Source of the DNA: Spartinivicinus poritis
GTDB taxonomy: Bacteria > Pseudomonadota > Gammaproteobacteria > Pseudomonadales > Zooshikellaceae
Assembly (NCBI RefSeq): GCF_028858535.1
Contig: NZ_JAPMOU010000011.1
Location: 1-64,000, forward strand
DNA: 64,000 bases
Direction: 5' to 3'
Part shown: piece by piece, positions 60,624 to 64,000 of the stretch
How the letters are laid out: each line of letters starts with the position of its first letter
Numbering within the stretch: the stretch's first letter is position 1
Notes under the pieces: model-generated
What the model was told of the DNA's origin: nothing
The model's input: only the letters and a program-made list of their open reading frames with translations
Database searches by the model: none
Program-made: the position numbers and the translations under genes

Positions 60624-61010
60624 GAGGTTCCATGCGAAGTCAACATCCTGTTAACTCATAATCCTAAAATTTTGTGCAATTGTGTTAACTTCCTGTTCAG
60701 TTCTTCCGTTAACCTATTCCCTTTGCTTCATCCTACAAGCAAAATCCTAATTCCCTGATCTGATGAATTCCTTAAGCTTCCTTAGCTTTAGACCATCAAC
60801 GCGGTTCCTTTGCGTCAATTTCAGTTAATTCCTTTGCAGCTATCCTTAGCTCAATTTATCCTTAACTCAGTTCCTTTGATTACCCTGCAATACTGATGGG
60901 TACTTCCTTTTTCAATTCACTAGCGCAATCCTTGCGAGGTGCATCCTTGCACCGATCATCCTTGACCACCTACCCCAGCATTCCTTGCTGAAGTAATGCA
61001 GATCATCATA
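60598..61010 (-). ncRNA. CsrB-like regulatory RNA, copy A (21 GGA motifs)
   Basis: Read on the minus strand, 21 GGA motifs lie within about 365 bases (60626-60990), nearly all in AAGGA/CAGGA/TAGGA context and many in the loops of perfect small hairpins: CAGCAAGGAATGCTG (60976-60990), GTGCAAGGATGCAC (60939-60952), CGCAAGGATTGCG (60924-60936), GCTAAGGATAGC. A perfect terminator follows at 60598-60623. The number and spacing match E. coli CsrB (about 18 motifs, 370 nt). No protein frame explains the pattern. It is expected to bind many CsrA dimers and relieve their repression. Confidence 0.8.
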
Positions 61011-61052
61011 AGTGGGCTTCATTATGAAGGATCACTAAGTAGGATACATCGG

Positions 61053-62009
61053 CTAAAAGCCAGCTTGAGTTGTAGGAGATTTGCTATTCAGCTTGTCCGC
61101 CATACTCACCAAACAGTTTCTTCCCTTTGCTTTGGCCTTATAGAGAGCGGCATCTGCCTGATCGAGTAGGTCATTCAGCTGGTAATCTTGAATGGCACAC
61201 TCATTAGCTACCAACCCTGCGCTTACTGTTAAAATCTCCGCAATAGGGCTGCCTTCATGAGGAATCTTAACCTGGCGAATAGCATTGAGCAGGCTTTCCC
61301 CTATTTTCCTGCCACCCTCTAAGTTTGTATCTGGCAGCAGCACCACAAATTCTTCCCCGCCAAATCGAGCAATCATGTCAACAGAGCGCTTCAGTTGATG
61401 CTTTACGGTTTGAGCCACTTGCTGTAGGCATTCATCACCAGCCAAATGGCCATAGGTATCGTTATATTGCTTAAAATAATCTACATCAATCATCATCAAG
61501 CATAATGGGCTTTGCCGACGCTTAGATCGTTTTAATTCTCGTTGTACTGCTTCGTATAACCCATTTCGATTAGCAACACCGGTAAGCACATCTTGCTTAC
61601 TCATTGCTTCCAGCTTAGCGTTAATTCTATTCAGTTCTTGCTGGGAACGGACAATACGTTCCATTGCCTTAACTTGTGCAGACACTAAGGCAGGTTTGAT
61701 GGGTTTAACCAATATACCATCACCACCTATTGTCAAAGCTTCTGCATACTCATCATCATCGGTACTGGCAGTAATGAAAATAATAGGTAGCCAACTGTCA
61801 TATTCTTCACGAATTCGTCGAGTAGTTTCCAGCCCACCCATTTTGGGCATATTGATATCCATTAAGACCATATCAATGGCTGTACATTGCATAAATTCTA
61901 AAACCTGACAGCCATTTTCTGCCAAGTAAGGAACATGCCCTGCTTTGCTAACAACTTTAGCTAAAAGCAGTCTAATTGAGGGAGTATCTTCAGCAATTAG
62001 AATATTCAA
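61053..62009 (-). CDS. Response regulator with GGDEF domain (diguanylate cyclase)
   Basis: Residues 1-120 are a receiver domain: acidic E7/D8, phosphoacceptor D51 in MVLMDINMPKMGG, T81-type ITA and conserved lysine in GILVKPIKP. A coiled linker follows, then a GGDEF domain with GGEEF near residue 217 and an RSVD autoinhibitory I-site five residues before it. It makes cyclic di-GMP when phosphorylated and is probably product-inhibited. The layout resembles WspR/PleD-like single-receiver cyclases. The partner kinase is not in the window. A PilZ protein is encoded divergently, 168 bp away. Confidence 0.9.
   Translation of the reverse strand: MNILIAEDTPSIRLLLAKVVSKAGHVPYLAENGCQVLEFMQCTAIDMVLMDINMPKMGGLETTRRIREEYDSWLPIIFITASTDDDEYAEALTIGGDGILVKPIKPALVSAQVKAMERIVRSQQELNRINAKLEAMSKQDVLTGVANRNGLYEAVQRELKRSKRRQSPLCLMMIDVDYFKQYNDTYGHLAGDECLQQVAQTVKHQLKRSVDMIARFGGEEFVVLLPDTNLEGGRKIGESLLNAIRQVKIPHEGSPIAEILTVSAGLVANECAIQDYQLNDLLDQADAALYKAKAKGRNCLVSMADKLNSKSPTTQAGF
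61071..61086. promoter_or_regulatory. Possible upstream element (RNA A)
   Basis: TGTAGGAGATTTGCTA, inside the 3' end of the cyclase gene, loosely matches the shared elements upstream of RNAs B and C and lies about 80 bases before the first GGA motif of RNA A. The match is imperfect. Confidence 0.2.
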
Positions 62010-62177
62010 AGACGCTACCTATCCTTGGCATTACATAGAAGACGTATTTTTATTAACTAGTATATACACTTATAGAGATTGCTGCCGATAAATAAAATAT
62101 ACACAACCTTGCCGCAGCAACAAGAGCTAACTAGGCTTAAGGTGAAGAGCGATGTAACATAAACAGGCGTAACAGCA

Positions 62178-62930
62178 ATGTTTCAGTGGTTTCGCAGACA
62201 GCGAGAAGAAAAAGCTCCTTCATATGACGGTAACAATCTACAGGTGCTAGCTAAGCTCTGCCAGGAGCACAGCTTTATTGATGTTCAACCAGTAGATATT
62301 AACCAAAATTATCGTAGTATAATTCTCCAGGTGCACCCTGAAGAAAATTATTTACTTATTGATGAGCTATACCCCAACCCTCCAGAGAAAGTACTAGAAC
62401 CAGGTAATTTATTAAATATTAGTTGCCACGACCAAGGCTTTCGTACCCGTTTTCAATCTAATTTTTTAGGCTATGAAAGCTTTGATAATATGCCTGCCTA
62501 TCGCCTTTCAATGCCAATTGATTTGCAACATGGTCAACGCCGAATGAACTTTAGAGTAAGCATCCCCTCTGAAGACTTTATTCGTGTAAGTCTCACAGGG
62601 TTTGGACCTGTTACAGCTTCTGGGCGCATTATTGACTTATCTAGCAGCGGCATCTGTTTAAAATTAATGGGGCCACCTCCTGATGGCTTACATCGAGATG
62701 GTCTTGTTGGTAATTGCATCTTTAAAACAACAGATGAAGAGCACGTTAAAAGTAAGCTTTTTGTTACTCATTTAGAGTTTAATCGTAAACCAATTACCCA
62801 CACTATAGTGGGTGGACGGTTTATGAATATGGAGCCTCCTATTCATAAAAAGCTCGATCGTTTTATTGCAAAACTGCAAAGAGAACAAAGACGGCAATCT
62901 CTGGCTGCAAATGACAGCCATCCTTTTTAA
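62178..62930 (+). CDS. PilZ-domain protein, YcgR-like flagellar brake
   Basis: The N-terminal 110 residues form a YcgR-type domain (ENYLLIDELYPNPPE, FRTRFQSNFLGYE). The C-terminal PilZ domain begins at RRMNFRVSI, where the paired arginines bind cyclic di-GMP, and continues with DLSSSGICL matching the (D/N)xSxxG motif. In other bacteria such proteins slow the flagellar motor when cyclic di-GMP rises. Its neighbour is a diguanylate cyclase transcribed in the opposite direction, so a shared signalling module is plausible. Confidence 0.85.
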   Translation: MFQWFRRQREEKAPSYDGNNLQVLAKLCQEHSFIDVQPVDINQNYRSIILQVHPEENYLLIDELYPNPPEKVLEPGNLLNISCHDQGFRTRFQSNFLGYESFDNMPAYRLSMPIDLQHGQRRMNFRVSIPSEDFIRVSLTGFGPVTASGRIIDLSSSGICLKLMGPPPDGLHRDGLVGNCIFKTTDEEHVKSKLFVTHLEFNRKPITHTIVGGRFMNMEPPIHKKLDRFIAKLQREQRRQSLAANDSHPF

Positions 62931-63191
62931 TCAATATATCTGTAATTCTATACCTCGACAAACTTGCTTATTTCATTAACACCATAGATTTTTCTAGGGC
63001 CTTGAGTTTTTTAATGTGAATGGTTTAACAAAACTAGTTTATTAAAAAAATATAACGAAAAGCACCCATTATACTTATACCTAAGTCAGCAATACACAAA
63101 ACACTTTCTGTACCTACCAGTATTTATTCGAGCGAGTAATGGTAAATACTAAATAATCATTAATAACAAGTTACCTGTAGGCACATACATA

Positions 63192-63677
63192 TTGGAGGGA
63201 GTTACCATGGAATTGGTCAATTACTTTAATCAAGTAAAAGAAGCCTGTCGAGAAGTTGTTACCCTTTATGAGCGAGCAGCCAAAAGCAATAGAGTAAATA
63301 GTGATAAGTTTTTATTACTAGAGGAGTTGGTACAGCTACTAGAAGCAGAATTCTGTCCACTCTGTAGAACTATTATTACCAAATATCGTATCGTTGGTAT
63401 TTGCTTGCCTGATAAAACGCTAAAAAGAAAGTTAAGTTATTTATTTGATGAGATAACAGACCTCTTGCAAGGCGTAAGCAACCGTCTACAAAAACAGTTT
63501 AATCAGCTAAAAGCTAATGTTGATTATATTTTATCTTTAATTCCAGTCGTCGCATTAGTAAAAGATGTTTGCTTATATGCTAAAAATTTATTAGATGACT
63601 TTTCCAACATAGAAGACTTTTGTCAAATAGCGATAGGAAAAGTAAATCCTTCGTTATTATTTAAAGAATGCGCTTAA
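63192..63677 (+). CDS. Hypothetical helical protein (161 aa)
   Basis: No family is recognised. The protein is strongly helical with two cysteines close together (EFCPLCRTI near residue 58) and another pair near the end. No signal peptide is seen, although a hydrophobic stretch (YILSLIPVVALVKDVCLYA, about 115-135) could be membrane-associated. The ATG at 63192 follows TTGGAGGGAG, a strong ribosome site; the second ATG is five codons further. Confidence 0.55.
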   Translation: MEGVTMELVNYFNQVKEACREVVTLYERAAKSNRVNSDKFLLLEELVQLLEAEFCPLCRTIITKYRIVGICLPDKTLKRKLSYLFDEITDLLQGVSNRLQKQFNQLKANVDYILSLIPVVALVKDVCLYAKNLLDDFSNIEDFCQIAIGKVNPSLLFKECA

Positions 63678-63789
63678 AAAACTTTATCGTTTTAATTATA
63701 TAATCAGATACACGACGTTTTTAAATAAAAGTTACTTTTAGCCCCATAGAAAAGTGTCTAAAGGTTAAGATTAAAACTATGGCACAATC
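63678..63789. other. Intergenic, nothing recognised
   Basis: AT-rich spacer between the hypothetical gene and the palindromic repeat. Confidence 0.4.
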
Positions 63790-63910
63790 CAACCTCCCCC
63801 TTTGAAAAAGGGGAGTGAGGGGGATTTTTACAAGCAAATAAAGCGAAGACCGTTCAAAAACTATGGTCACTTTAATCCCCCCTAGCCCCCTTTATTAAAG
63901 GGGGAGAACC
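63790..63910. repeat. Paired CCCCCTTT-type palindromic element
   Basis: The left arm CCTCCCCCTTTGAAAAAGGG, then GAGTGAGGGGGATTT, faces a near-complementary right arm ending CCCCCTTTATTAAAGGGGG. The layout is the same as at 20149-20301: about 40-base inverted arms around a unique centre. The window ends about 90 bases later with no gene seen. Confidence 0.65.
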
Positions 63911-64000
63911 TTTTGCTAAAGCCTCTTATTAAAGGCTTTAGCGATCACCTCAGAAAGGGAGGACAACGCAGGGTAAGTATTTAACGAGACTGCTGTTGTT

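Noticed and set aside
60255-61010. CRISPR array in the repeated TTCCTT region
   Set aside because: Repeated units are 5-7 bases inside small hairpins with variable stems, not 25-35 base direct repeats with uniform spacers, and no cas genes are present.

Overview
The window looks like a chromosomal segment of a marine gammaproteobacterium, probably Oceanospirillales-like. The support is the housekeeping block hslR / yrfG-type phosphatase / nudE / cysQ (52.4-55.1 kb), YcgR-type PilZ and GGDEF proteins, CsrB-like RNAs, an AT-rich backbone and many short palindromic repeats. The genus cannot be fixed from sequence alone. Housekeeping genes lie mainly at 51.4-63.7 kb; the rest is accessory DNA.

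Layout. 0.4-5.4 kb: small minus-strand accessory genes (secreted protein, GFA protein, nucleotidyltransferase, membrane protein, small unknowns, Sel1 repeats). 5.4-9.0 kb: three minus-strand genes forming an ABC-three-component (ABC-3C) conflict system: DUF3732 ATPase, middle component, nuclease-like effector. 9.0-9.9 kb: nested palindromic repeats. 9.9-24.0 kb: a large retron-type operon reading rightward: a predicted msr-msd RNA (9932-10178), a HEAT+BRCT protein, a 2186-residue WD40/HEAT protein, a SWIM+WGR protein, a retron reverse transcriptase and an NDK-like protein. The gene set resembles retron type XIII as I remember it; the RNA prediction, the NDK-like gene and the PARP-associated BRCT/WGR domains are the parts most worth checking.

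24-31.7 kb: a degraded region with prophage debris (S74 chaperone domain, broken amidase, tail fibre), small secreted proteins, tpm, a LysR regulator and a frameshifted HigA-like antitoxin. 31.8-34.5 kb: a GlmS-like enzyme divergent from a TrmB-type regulator. 34.5-36.9 kb: small unknowns, a periplasmic binding protein and a GNAT enzyme. 37.2-50.5 kb: a visibly GC-richer 12-gene minus-strand operon for phosphonate biosynthesis. It runs PEP mutase, phosphonopyruvate decarboxylase, three paralogous class I/II aminotransferases, an AEP-type transaminase, a PhyH dioxygenase, two ATP-grasp-type ligases, a cytidylyltransferase, a CDP-alcohol phosphotransferase and an MFS exporter. The set predicts aminoethylphosphonate, a CMP-activated form for lipid head groups, and possibly an exported phosphonopeptide.

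51.4-59.6 kb: unknown/MerR pair, hslR, HAD phosphatase, nudE, cysQ, an amino-acid-type binding protein and two tandem OppA-like binding proteins. 59.66 kb: tRNA-Thr(UGU). 59.8-61.0 kb has no protein gene but holds three consecutive minus-strand arrays of GGA motifs (about 10, 9 and 21), each ending in a strong Rho-independent terminator: three tandem CsrB/RsmZ-like RNAs that would sequester CsrA. They sit beside a response-regulator diguanylate cyclase and a PilZ protein, so motility/biofilm control is clustered here. The window ends with an unknown gene and a palindromic repeat. GC remarks are by eye; no database search was run.
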